From: Actinomycetota bacterium
GTDB taxonomy: Bacteria > Actinomycetota > Humimicrobiia > Humimicrobiales > Humimicrobiaceae
Assembly: GCA_018894445.1 (NCBI GenBank)
Contig: JAHIPJ010000131.1
Location: forward strand, 1 to 11,871
DNA: 11,871 nt
Direction: 5' to 3'
The notes beneath the pieces are model-generated. The model saw only the letters and a program-made list of their open reading frames with translations, searched no databases and was not told the origin of the DNA. Below, one piece after another: positions 1-7,472 of this stretch. Both the position numbers and the translations under genes were made by a program. Within the stretch, counting starts at the first letter, position 1. The number at the start of each line of letters is the position of its first letter.

Positions 1-92
1 ATGAAATCACATTTGAAAGTAAAGATAAATTAATCAGCCAGATGAAAATGGATTTAGAATATGCTAAAAAATATTTTAAAATAAAAAGTTAA
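1..92 (+). CDS. ribF: Probable bifunctional riboflavin kinase/FAD synthetase, C-terminal end (partial)
   Basis: Reading from base 3, an open frame of 29 codons ends at TAA (90-92), and the gene's start lies left of the window. The visible peptide begins EITFESKDKLISQ and ends in a D-x-x-x-A-K-K-Y-F pattern. That resembles the last helix of the riboflavin kinase domain of RibF, where a 'kF.s.deLi.QI..D...a..yf' tail is typical. RibF makes FMN from riboflavin and then FAD, in the cytoplasm. Position supports the call, because ribF (often after truB) commonly lies just upstream of rpsO in low-GC bacteria. Only 29 residues are visible and no catalytic residue is among them, so the name rests on tail resemblance plus synteny. 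Confidence 0.62.
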   Translation, partial: EITFESKDKLISQMKMDLEYAKKYFKIKS

Positions 93-178
93 TGAACCCG
101 GACTGAGTTTAAAGGATTTTAAAAAGTTTTTAGGATAATTTCAATTATGAAAGAGGTCAATACCGGAATGTGATTAAA

Positions 179-212
179 TTGTAATTAGTATAAGCTTGTG
201 ATAAATTATAGT
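179..212 (+). promoter_or_regulatory. Possible sigma-A-type promoter for rpsO
   Basis: Two overlapping readings are possible. One pairs TTGTAA (179-184, 4/6 to TTGACA) with TAAATT (202-207, 4/6 to TATAAT) at 17-bp spacing. The other uses a better -10, TATAGT (207-212, 5/6), with a poor -35, TTAGTA (185-190), at 16 bp. Both would give a short leader of about 20-30 bases before the TTG start. The sequence is AT-rich, so chance matches are likely. The site is listed because rpsO often has its own promoter and no clear terminator follows ribF. Confidence 0.25.
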
Positions 213-224
213 ACGTGCAATTTT

Positions 225-233
225 GAGGAGGTG
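225..233 (+). promoter_or_regulatory. Shine-Dalgarno that decides the TTG start of rpsO
   Basis: GAGGAGGTG is a near-perfect complement to the 16S rRNA 3' end, and its GAGGAGG core ends 9 bases before the TTG at 241. No ATG or GTG is available in the rpsO frame nearby. The TTG start gives an S15 with the normal MAL N-terminus and normal length. This is one of the strongest ribosome-binding sites in the window. Confidence 0.85.
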
Positions 234-240
234 AAAAAAG

Positions 241-510
241 TTGGCTTTAGTCAAAGAAGATAAAAAAAAGGTTATTGAAAAATTTAAAACTCATGAGAAT
301 GATACCGGTTCTTCTGAAGTTCAGGTAGCTATTCTTACAAAAAAGATTAACATGCTTAATGAACATTTGAAGGCGAATAAAAAGGATCATCATTCTAGAA
401 GAGGTCTGGTTATTATGGTTGGTAAAAGAAAAAGACTTCTGGAATATTTAAAAAATAATGATGTAAACAAATATAAAAAAATAATTGAAGAATTAGGATT
501 AAGGAAATAA
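241..510 (+). CDS. rpsO: 30S ribosomal protein S15
   Basis: S15 is a primary-binding protein of the 30S subunit. It binds the 16S rRNA central domain three-way junction and helps form bridges to the 50S subunit. The 89-residue length is the family norm. Hallmarks are visible in order: the N-terminal MALVKEDK helix, the F-x-x-H-x-x-D-T-G-S-x-E-V-Q block (about residues 15-28), the [10 protein letters not shown] rRNA-binding block (about 47-56), V-G-K-R-K-R-L-L (about 60-67), and the C-terminal E-x-L-G-L-R-K. Translation starts at TTG behind a strong Shine-Dalgarno (225-233). pnp follows after 56 bases, the widely conserved rpsO-pnp pairing. S15 represses its own mRNA in several phyla. The 148-base leader would leave room for that if transcription starts early in it, but I could not draw a convincing S15-type structure. 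Confidence 0.98.
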   Translation: MALVKEDKKKVIEKFKTHENDTGSSEVQVAILTKKINMLNEHLKANKKDHHSRRGLVIMVGKRKRLLEYLKNNDVNKYKKIIEELGLRK

Positions 511-566
511 GTCTATATTAAAATAGTTTTTTTATATTGGTAGTTTTAAGGAGAATGTAATATAAA

Positions 567-2711
567 ATGGAAAAAAGATATGAAATTGATATTAATGGAA
601 AGAAAATGTCGTTTTCTACTGGTAAAATAGCAAGGCAGGCTAATTCAGTTTTGGTTAAACTTGGTGGAAATGGAGTTTTGGTCACAGTAGTTATGAATCA
701 GAAAATAGCTGGAAATATAGACTTTCTCCCGCTTGTGGTCGATGTTGAAGAGAGAATGTACGCGGCAGGTAAAATACCAGGAGGATTTTTTAGAAGAGAA
801 GGAAGGGCCAGTGATAAGGCAATTCTTAACGCAAGGTTGACTGATAGGCCTCTGCGGCCATTATTTAATAAAAATATAAGAAATGAAATTCAAATAATTG
901 CAACAGTTCTTTCGTTCGATCAGGTTAATCCTTATGATATTTTAGTAATTAATGGAACTTCGATGGCTCTATGTATATCAGATATACCATTTGAAGAACC
1001 TGTAGGTGCTGTCAGGATTGCTAAGGTAGGTGAAAACTGGATAGTGAATCCAGTTTATAGTGAGATTGAAGAAAGCATTATAGATATAGTGGTAGCAGGG
1101 ACAGAAGAAGCAATATTGATGGTAGAGGCAGGCGGCAAAGAAGTCCCTGAAGAAGTAGTATTGGAAGCCATAGAAAGAGCGCATAGTGAAATAAAAAAAA
1201 TTGTTAACATTCAAAAAGAATTTAAAAAAATAGCAGGTAGAGAGAAAAGGGAAACATCAAATTTTAAGTTAAATAAAGATGTTGAAAAAAGAGTAATAGA
1301 ATTAGTAAAAGAAAAAATTCAGGAAATTTTAAATAGTATTGTTAAATACTCAAAAGATGATAAAAAGAAAATTTTACTGGAAAATACTGATAAGGAGTAT
1401 TTCCAGGATAGAGTTTCAATTATCAGAGAAGAGACTGAAAAAAAGTTAGAATCAGAATTTCCGGAAGATAAAGAGAGCATTGATGTAAGTTTTAAAGAGC
1501 TTGAGAGAGAATTAGTAAGAAAAATGATTTTGGAGAAAGGGATAAGGCCCGATGGCAGAAAACCTGATGAGATAAGAGACATAAGCTGTGAGGTGGGTTT
1601 ATTTCCGGAGACAACACACGGCATTGGCCTTTTCACCAGAGGGAAAACACAGGCTCTTACTATATTGGCTTTAGGTTCAATAAGGGAAGCGCAGAAAATA
1701 GATAGCCTGGGAAAAGAAGAATTTAAAAGATATATACATCATTATAATTTCCCACCTTTCAGCACCGGTGAAACCTGGCCGCTAAGAGGACCAAAAAGAA
1801 GAGATATCGGGCACGGTGCTCTGGCTGAAAAAGCTCTAAGACCTATGATTCCAGATGAAGATAAATTTCCATATGTCTTAAGGTTGGTATCTGAGGTTTT
1901 GGAATCCAATGGCTCCACCTCAATGGCCAGTGTATGTGGAAGTACCCTGGCTTTAATGGATGCAGGTGTCCCCATATTAAATCCAGTTTCCGGCATAGCG
2001 ATGGGCCTGATTAAAAGTGAAGATGATAAGTTTGTGATATTAAAAGATATACAGGGTATAGAAGATTTTTATGGTGACATGGACTTTAAAGTTGCAGGAA
2101 CTAAAAATGGGATTACTGCACTACAGATGGACATAAAAATAAAAGGTATTAACTTAGATATTATAAAACAGGCACTGGAAAAGGCACGGGAGGGAAGGTT
2201 ATTCATATTAGATAGAATGTTAGAAGTCATTCCGGAACCCAGAGAATGTCTGTCCCAGTGTGCACCGAAAATAACTACCTTTAAAATTCCCAGGGAAAAG
2301 ATCGGCGAAGTTATTGGACCTGGTGGGAAGAATATCAAAAGCATAAAAGAAGAATTTGATTTAGATGAAATTGATATAAGTGACCACAATGGAGAAGGTA
2401 TGGTTTCCATTATTTCTTCAAATGATGTTAATATTAAAATGGCCAGGAAAAGGATAGAAGGAATGTTAAAGGGTGTTGAAGATATAAAAGTGGGAGAAGA
2501 GTTTATGGGAACTGTGGTAGGAATAACCAGCTACGGAGCTTTTGTAAATTTAATTCCCGGGGTAGATGGACTTCTTCATATATCCAAAGTTACAAATAAA
2601 AGAATTAAAGATGTTAAAGATTATTTAAAAATAGGTGATAAGATACTGGTTAGAGTTGGTAATGTTGATTACAGGACTAAAAAAATAGGTCTGGAAAGAA
2701 CTGATATCTGA
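567..2711 (+). CDS. pnp: Polyribonucleotide nucleotidyltransferase (PNPase)
   Basis: PNPase is a trimeric 3'-to-5' exoribonuclease that uses phosphate to release nucleoside diphosphates. It can also add 3' tails. The 714 residues cover the full architecture: a first RNase PH domain with G-F-F-R-R-E-G-R (73-80), a helical linker, a second RNase PH domain with R411-R412-D-I-G-H-G and the E-S-N-G-S-T-S-M-A block, a KH domain with G-P-G-G (584-587), and an S1 domain from about 642. Metal and catalytic positions are present as D500, D506 and K508 in the E-D-F-Y-G-D-M-D-F-K block. The protein stops almost directly after the last S1 strand, so its tail is short. AAGGAG (548-553) lies 13 bases before the ATG, slightly far. 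An M16 peptidase gene starts 5 bases after the stop. RNase J, its usual functional counterpart in mRNA decay, is encoded four genes downstream. Confidence 0.98.
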   Translation: MEKRYEIDINGKKMSFSTGKIARQANSVLVKLGGNGVLVTVVMNQKIAGNIDFLPLVVDVEERMYAAGKIPGGFFRREGRASDKAILNARLTDRPLRPLFNKNIRNEIQIIATVLSFDQVNPYDILVINGTSMALCISDIPFEEPVGAVRIAKVGENWIVNPVYSEIEESIIDIVVAGTEEAILMVEAGGKEVPEEVVLEAIERAHSEIKKIVNIQKEFKKIAGREKRETSNFKLNKDVEKRVIELVKEKIQEILNSIVKYSKDDKKKILLENTDKEYFQDRVSIIREETEKKLESEFPEDKESIDVSFKELERELVRKMILEKGIRPDGRKPDEIRDISCEVGLFPETTHGIGLFTRGKTQALTILALGSIREAQKIDSLGKEEFKRYIHHYNFPPFSTGETWPLRGPKRRDIGHGALAEKALRPMIPDEDKFPYVLRLVSEVLESNGSTSMASVCGSTLALMDAGVPILNPVSGIAMGLIKSEDDKFVILKDIQGIEDFYGDMDFKVAGTKNGITALQMDIKIKGINLDIIKQALEKAREGRLFILDRMLEVIPEPRECLSQCAPKITTFKIPREKIGEVIGPGGKNIKSIKEEFDLDEIDISDHNGEGMVSIISSNDVNIKMARKRIEGMLKGVEDIKVGEEFMGTVVGITSYGAFVNLIPGVDGLLHISKVTNKRIKDVKDYLKIGDKILVRVGNVDYRTKKIGLERTDI

Positions 2712-2730
2712 ATAAAATGATATCTGAATA
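2702..2730. repeat. 13-bp direct repeat across the pnp stop / M16 start junction
   Basis: TGATATCTGAATA occurs at 2702-2714 and again at 2718-2730, identical over 13 bases and separated by AAA. The first copy supplies the last codons and TGA stop of pnp. The second, together with the preceding A, supplies the ATG start and first codons of the M16 peptidase gene in a different frame. The arrangement looks like a short tandem duplication with a 16-bp period. Confidence 0.85.
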
Positions 2731-4033
2731 TTTTATTAGTGAGGTAAATGAAAAAATAGTTTCATCGAGTAGCATAAAATTTGACCAATATAAAATAACT
2801 GAATTAAATAATGGAATAAAGGTTATTAGTGAGTATATCCCTCATTTTAGGTCAATATCGTTAGGTTTCTGGGTACCGGCTGGATCCAGAAATGAAAATA
2901 GAAATATCAATGGAATTTCCCACCTTATAGAACATCTTATTTTTAAAGGCACCAGTAAAAGAAGTTATAAAGACATAGCCATTGAATTTGATTCAATGGG
3001 TGCCGAATTTAATGCTTTCACGGATAAAGAAAACTGCTGTGTCTATGCTGATTTCATTGACACCCATCTGGACAGTTGTACAGAATTATTATTTGATATT
3101 CTAACGAACCCATCTTTTTTAACAGAGCATATAAAAACCGAAAAGAAAGTAATAGTTGAGGAAATAAAGATGGTAGAGGATAATCCATCGGACAATCTTA
3201 TGAATTATTTCTATGAAGCGGTTCTGGACGGACATCCTCTAAGCCTGCCAATTTTAGGCACCAATAATTCACTGAAGATGATCAAAAAATCTGCCATACT
3301 GGACTATTTTAAGGAAAAGTTCAATATCGGCGGCACGGTTATCTCAGCTGCGGGTAATATAAAACATAAAGATTTGATAGATAAAATAAAGAAAAATATT
3401 GGTGGAATGGAAAATAGAAAATATATGAATGATTTTACCGGACAGGAACCTCCTGATAATGGAAGTGTAAAGAAAATACATAGTAGTAAGACCAGCTCGG
3501 TTCATTTGTGCTTCGGTGGCCTGGGCTGCAGGCGGGATAGTGAGGATAAATATCCAATTTCATTATTCACAAATTTATTTGGTGGGAGTATGAGCAGCAG
3601 ATTATTCCAGAAAATAAGGGAGGAAGAGGGTCTTGCTTATTCAATTTTTAGCAGTAATGCCCAATATCTGGATACAGGGATAACAATTATATATTCAGCT
3701 TCTTCACCTAAAAATGCCGGTAGAATTTTAAAATTGATTAAAGATGAAATAGTTGACATCAACAAGCACGGAGTAAATGAGGTTGAGCTGGAAAGGGCCA
3801 AGGAAAATTTAAAGGGAAATATTGTTCTGGGTGTTGAAGATATAAGTTCAAGAATGTTCAGGTTGGGGAAAGGACTTCTATTTGATAAAAAAGTTTTGAC
3901 TATTAACCAGATATTAAAGAAAATAGATAAGGTAAAGCAAAATGATTTAAATGACATAGTTGATAAGTATTTTAAATTAGACAAGATGAGTCTGGTAGTA
4001 CTGGGAAAACTAAATAAAGGCAGGTTATTATGA
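2717..4033 (+). CDS. M16-family zinc metallopeptidase (processing-peptidase-like, YmxG/PepR type)
   Basis: This is a predicted cytoplasmic zinc peptidase of the M16B group, related to the mitochondrial processing peptidase beta subunit and to Bacillus YmxG (MlpA). The inverted zinc motif H-L-I-E-H is at residues 69-73, with H69 and H73 as ligands and E72 as the catalytic base. The third ligand is probably E149 in the V-E-E-I-K-M block, 76 residues after H73 as in the family. The inactive second half keeps the substrate-binding pair R301 and Y308 in R-E-E-E-G-L-A-Y. At 438 residues the length is normal. The ATG at 2717 is the only usable start, gives about 25 residues more than typical relatives before the conserved strand, and has no clear Shine-Dalgarno, so coupling to pnp is likely. 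The gene overlaps dapB by 4 bases (ATGA). The physiological substrate is not known from sequence. Confidence 0.93.
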   Translation: MISEYFISEVNEKIVSSSSIKFDQYKITELNNGIKVISEYIPHFRSISLGFWVPAGSRNENRNINGISHLIEHLIFKGTSKRSYKDIAIEFDSMGAEFNAFTDKENCCVYADFIDTHLDSCTELLFDILTNPSFLTEHIKTEKKVIVEEIKMVEDNPSDNLMNYFYEAVLDGHPLSLPILGTNNSLKMIKKSAILDYFKEKFNIGGTVISAAGNIKHKDLIDKIKKNIGGMENRKYMNDFTGQEPPDNGSVKKIHSSKTSSVHLCFGGLGCRRDSEDKYPISLFTNLFGGSMSSRLFQKIREEEGLAYSIFSSNAQYLDTGITIIYSASSPKNAGRILKLIKDEIVDINKHGVNEVELERAKENLKGNIVLGVEDISSRMFRLGKGLLFDKKVLTINQILKKIDKVKQNDLNDIVDKYFKLDKMSLVVLGKLNKGRLL

Positions 4034-4827
4034 AAAAGATAGTAATGTTCGGTATTTGTGGAAATATGGGAGCGTCTATTTCCAGAGAGTTGATAAAGGA
4101 AGAAGAAATAGAATTAATCGGAGGTTTTGATATTGAGAATGCAGGTGTTGATGTAGGTGAATTTTTAATTGGTAAAAAAACAGGATATAAAATTTATAAT
4201 TCTTATGAGGACATTAAAGAACTAAATCCGGATATTATTATTGATTTTACCAATGCCAATGCAGCTAATAAAACTATTAATTGGGCTATTGACAATAATA
4301 TAAATATAATTGTAGGAACTACTGGCTTGAGCGGAGAGGATTTAGACAATATTGAAAGTAAGGCTTTAAAGTCCGGCAGCAAGACGCTTATCGCTCCTAA
4401 TTTTTCAATCGGGGCTGTGATTATGATTAAGATCTCAAAAATGATATCAAAATATTTTGATGGTTGTGAAATAATTGAACTGCATCATGACAAAAAGAAA
4501 GATGCTCCATCCGGAACCTCTATATTAACTGCGGATGAGATAAGCCTTGGCAGTATTTTTAACAAATCCAGGTTAAAAGAAGGTGAAACCGAAACCATAG
4601 AAGGTTGCAGGGGGGGACTTGCCGGCGGTATTCATATTCACAGCATAAGGCTTCCTGGACTGCTGGCGCATCAGAATGTTATTTTTGGGGCAAAAGGTCA
4701 GACTCTGTCCATAAAACATGATAGTCTGGACAGGTCGTCATTTTATCCCGGAGTCATTCTTGCCATAAGAAATCTGGGTAAGCTTTCTAATTATACCTTT
4801 GGGTTGGATAAGCTGATAGACATTTAA
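4030..4827 (+). CDS. dapB: 4-hydroxy-tetrahydrodipicolinate reductase
   Basis: DapB reduces the product of DapA to tetrahydrodipicolinate with NAD(P)H, in the diaminopimelate/lysine pathway that feeds peptidoglycan. The 265 residues show an N-terminal Rossmann fold with G8-I-C-G11-N-M-G14 and an acidic residue (D34) at the end of the second strand, a position that helps choose the cofactor. Next come the V-G-T-T-G loop and the signature E-L-H-H-D-K-K-K-D-A-P-S-G-T (150-163), with catalytic H152 and K156. The usual R of G-x-x-G-R-M-G is N12 here, a modest deviation. The start overlaps the M16 stop as ATGA, which indicates translational coupling, with a weak AAAGG upstream. dapA follows after 26 bases, so substrate and product enzymes are made together. 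Note that the gene order is dapB then dapA. Confidence 0.97.
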   Translation: MKKIVMFGICGNMGASISRELIKEEEIELIGGFDIENAGVDVGEFLIGKKTGYKIYNSYEDIKELNPDIIIDFTNANAANKTINWAIDNNINIIVGTTGLSGEDLDNIESKALKSGSKTLIAPNFSIGAVIMIKISKMISKYFDGCEIIELHHDKKKDAPSGTSILTADEISLGSIFNKSRLKEGETETIEGCRGGLAGGIHIHSIRLPGLLAHQNVIFGAKGQTLSIKHDSLDRSSFYPGVILAIRNLGKLSNYTFGLDKLIDI

Positions 4828-4853
4828 TTGCATTATTATTTGAGGAGGATTAT

Positions 4854-5741
4854 ATGATAGATATAGGTGAGGTAATTACGGCAATGGTAACGCCATTTGA
4901 TAAAAAATATAATCTTGATCTCGACTCTTGCGGTAAATTATTGAATTATTTAATTGATGAAGAAGCAAGTGATGGGATTTTACTGTCAGGTTCCACAGGA
5001 GAATCTTCAACACTGGATGATAACGAGAAGATAAAATTATTTAAATTTGCAAAGGACAATTTCGGGGATAAAGTTAAAATTATTGCCGGTACCGGTTCTA
5101 ATGATACCAGACATTCTATAGAATTATCAAAAGAAGCGGAGAAGATAGGAGTGGACTGCCTGCTTCTGGTTGCGCCTTATTATAATAAGCCTTCTCAGTG
5201 GGGTCTTTTTAAACATTTTGAAGCAATTGCCAGTGAGGTTAAAGTTCCCATAATACTGTATAATGTTCCTTCAAGGACATCATCTAATATAAGCTCGAAG
5301 ACCTGTGTGGAATTGTCCAAAATTGAAAATATTTGCGGAATTAAAGAAGCCAGCAGTGACATGAGACAAATTTCGGAAATAATCAGGGATACCGGTGAAG
5401 ATTTCCTTGTGTATAGCGGTAATGATGGCGATACGCTGCCCATATTATCACTGGGAGGATATGGAGTTATTAGCGTTGCCTCCCATATTATTGGTAATGA
5501 AATAAAGGAAATGATAACCAGTTTTAAAAAAGGAGATTTTAGAAAAGCAGCAAAAATGCACCGGGATCTGACAGACATATTCTATGGGATTTTTATAGCC
5601 ACAAATCCGGTTCCTATAAAAGAGGCATTAAATTTAAAAGGTATTAATGTGGGCTCATGCAGGCTCCCATTATGTCCTATGGAAGATAAAGAACTAATCG
5701 CTTTCAAGGAGATTTTAAAAAGGCATAAGATAATTGATTAA
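4854..5741 (+). CDS. dapA: 4-hydroxy-tetrahydrodipicolinate synthase
   Basis: DapA condenses pyruvate with aspartate semialdehyde, the first committed step to diaminopimelate and lysine. The 295-residue TIM-barrel aldolase has the conserved opening T-A-M-V-T-P-F, then G-S-T-G-E-S (46-51, usually G-T-T-G-E-S), P-Y-Y-N-K-P with Y109/Y110, and the active-site Y136 in I-L-Y-N-V-P-S-R-T. The Schiff-base lysine K164 lies in C-G-I-K-E-A-S. GAGGAGG (4842-4848) sits 5 bases before the ATG, a strong site that contrasts with the weak ones of the genes after it. The close relatives N-acetylneuraminate lyase and KDG aldolase share the fold, but the full motif set and the dapB neighbour favour DapA. No lysine riboswitch or other control element fits in the 26-base gap upstream. 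Confidence 0.97.
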   Translation: MIDIGEVITAMVTPFDKKYNLDLDSCGKLLNYLIDEEASDGILLSGSTGESSTLDDNEKIKLFKFAKDNFGDKVKIIAGTGSNDTRHSIELSKEAEKIGVDCLLLVAPYYNKPSQWGLFKHFEAIASEVKVPIILYNVPSRTSSNISSKTCVELSKIENICGIKEASSDMRQISEIIRDTGEDFLVYSGNDGDTLPILSLGGYGVISVASHIIGNEIKEMITSFKKGDFRKAAKMHRDLTDIFYGIFIATNPVPIKEALNLKGINVGSCRLPLCPMEDKELIAFKEILKRHKIID

Positions 5742-5775
5742 TCGGTTAGAGGTAAAATTTTATAAATAAATAATT

Positions 5776-7449
5776 ATGGCAAAAAAAACTAGTTTGAAAT
5801 TAATACCTCTGGGTGGCTTAAGTGGTATTGGCAAGAATATGATGGTCTTTGAAAAAGATAATCAGATTATAATTGTTGATTGCGGGATAATGTTTCCGGA
5901 TGATGATATGCCGGGGATTGATTTTATAATACCGGATTTTTCGTATGTTAAGAAAAATAAAAGTAAGATAAAAGCAATAATACTTACCCATGGACACGAA
6001 GATCATATAGGCGGTCTCCCGTTTTTATTTAAAGAAATTAATGTGCCTGTATTTGGTACCCGACTTACAATAGGTTTGGCTAAAGTAAAGTTCGATAATT
6101 CACAAAATGTAATTCCTGTTAAATACAATGAGATTAATCCCGATAAGCCCTTAGATATCGGGCCATTTCATATAGATTTTTTCAGGGTTAATCACAGTGT
6201 ACCGGATGGTGTGGGATTAATTATAAAAACAGATATCGGGACCATAGTCCACACGGGAGATTTTAAATTTGATCATGCCCCGATTGATAATAGAGTTACA
6301 CAATTTTCAAAAATTGCCAGAGCTGGCCAGGAAGGCGTACTGGCTCTTTTATGTGACAGTACCAATGCTGAAGAGGCAGGATTTACTCTTCCGGAAAGGG
6401 ATGTGGGTAAAACGCTGCTTGAAAAATTTGAAAAGGCGGTGGGAAGAATTATTGTAGCCACTTTCTCATCACATATACATAGAATACAACAGGTACTGGA
6501 TGTGGCCAATAAACTTGAAAAAAAAGTTGCCATTTCAGGTAAGTCCATCCTAAGAACTATTAGAATTTCTGCTGAACTTGGCTACCTGAAAATTCCTGAA
6601 GATACCATAGTTCCAATAACCAGAATTGATGAGTTTCCTATAAAAAAAATAGTGATACTTTCAACAGGCAGTCAGGGAGAGCCGCTTTCAGCTCTGAACC
6701 GGATGGCTTTAGGAGAACATAAGAGAGTCAGCATTATGAAAGGAGATATGGTGATAATCTCTGCTTCTCCGATTCCGGGAAACGAAAGGGCTATATCCAA
6801 TACTATTAACAGGCTTATAAAACAAGGAGCAGATGTTTTCTATGAGTCCATTGCAGGTGTTCATGTGTCGGGGCACGCTGCCCAGGAAGAGATAAAGATT
6901 ATGATAAATTTAACCAATCCTAAATACTTTATTCCAATTCATGGAGAAGATAAACATAGAGTTCAGAATGCGCGCATAGCAGAGTCAATGGGAATTAATG
7001 AAAAAAATATTATTATAGCTGAAGATGGTGATATTATTAAAATGAATTCAGATTTATGCAGAGTTTCAAACAATTTACATCCCCAGACTATTTATATTGA
7101 TGGTGTTGGGATGGGGAATATAGAGGATATGGTACTCAAAGACAGGAAGATATTATCAAGAAACGGAATTATATTTATAGTAGTTGGAATAGATTATGCC
7201 GGGAGAAGAATTTTATGTGAACCTGATTTTATTCTAAAGGGGATAATATATATTGAAAATTTAACAGAAATTCTAGATGATTCAAAGAAAATTATAAAAA
7301 ATTCCGTAAAAACATGCTTTGATAATAATATGGCGGATAGAAAAATGATTGAAGATTTTATTAATGACAGGTTAGAAAAATTTATTTTTAAAAAAGCAAG
7401 AATAAGACCTATACTAATAACTAAAGTTATTGGTCCTGATAAGCATTAA
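5776..7449 (+). CDS. rnj: Ribonuclease J
   Basis: RNase J is a metallo-beta-lactamase/beta-CASP nuclease with 5'-to-3' exonuclease and endonuclease activity, central to mRNA decay and rRNA maturation where RNase E is absent. The 557-residue length fits. Zinc-site motifs are complete: T-H-G-H-E-D-H (H72, H74, D76, H77), H140 in N-H-S-V-P-D, D162 in H-T-G-D-F-K, and H389 in P-I-H-G-E. The beta-CASP block includes S-H-I-H-R-I-Q-Q and H-V-S-G-H-A (363-368). The C-terminal domain follows from about residue 450. The opening reads L-G-G-L-S-G-I-G-K-N, where relatives usually have G-E-I-G-K-N. The ATG is the only sensible start, since an in-frame TAA lies at 5767-5769. No Shine-Dalgarno is found close to it, and TAGAGGT (5747-5753) is 22 bases away. 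J1 and J2 cannot be told apart here. Confidence 0.96.
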   Translation: MAKKTSLKLIPLGGLSGIGKNMMVFEKDNQIIIVDCGIMFPDDDMPGIDFIIPDFSYVKKNKSKIKAIILTHGHEDHIGGLPFLFKEINVPVFGTRLTIGLAKVKFDNSQNVIPVKYNEINPDKPLDIGPFHIDFFRVNHSVPDGVGLIIKTDIGTIVHTGDFKFDHAPIDNRVTQFSKIARAGQEGVLALLCDSTNAEEAGFTLPERDVGKTLLEKFEKAVGRIIVATFSSHIHRIQQVLDVANKLEKKVAISGKSILRTIRISAELGYLKIPEDTIVPITRIDEFPIKKIVILSTGSQGEPLSALNRMALGEHKRVSIMKGDMVIISASPIPGNERAISNTINRLIKQGADVFYESIAGVHVSGHAAQEEIKIMINLTNPKYFIPIHGEDKHRVQNARIAESMGINEKNIIIAEDGDIIKMNSDLCRVSNNLHPQTIYIDGVGMGNIEDMVLKDRKILSRNGIIFIVVGIDYAGRRILCEPDFILKGIIYIENLTEILDDSKKIIKNSVKTCFDNNMADRKMIEDFINDRLEKFIFKKARIRPILITKVIGPDKH

Positions 7450-7472
7450 TTAAAATATAAGTCCTTTAAAAA

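Noticed and set aside
120..131. AAAAA-G-TTTTT after ribF as a terminator.
   Set aside because: The stem has no G-C pairs and no realistic loop, and no separate U-tract follows. It is ordinary for AT-rich DNA.
511..540. T-run with flanking TATATT/ATATT between rpsO and pnp as a terminator or RNase III hairpin.
   Set aside because: The pairing is imperfect and A/T only; I cannot separate it from base composition.
555..560. ATG immediately followed by TAA in the pnp leader, a possible start-stop element.
   Set aside because: The AAGGAG at 548-553 ends only one base before this ATG, too close for initiation there, while the pnp ATG at 567 is within reach. Most likely chance.
978..1996. Reverse-strand open frames of 78-105 codons lying within pnp.
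   Set aside because: They lie inside a well-conserved gene, have low-complexity or unlike-protein composition and no ribosome-binding sites. They are shadows of the real frame.
2741..2756. GAGGT followed by ATG-AAA-AAA-TAG inside the M16 gene start, resembling a mini-cistron or an alternative start.
   Set aside because: The ATG is out of the M16 frame and stops after three codons, so it cannot be the peptidase start. A regulatory mini-ORF cannot be supported from one sequence.
6269..6457. Short same-strand frame within rnj.
   Set aside because: It overlaps conserved RNase J coding sequence in another frame and has no initiation signal or recognisable protein features.
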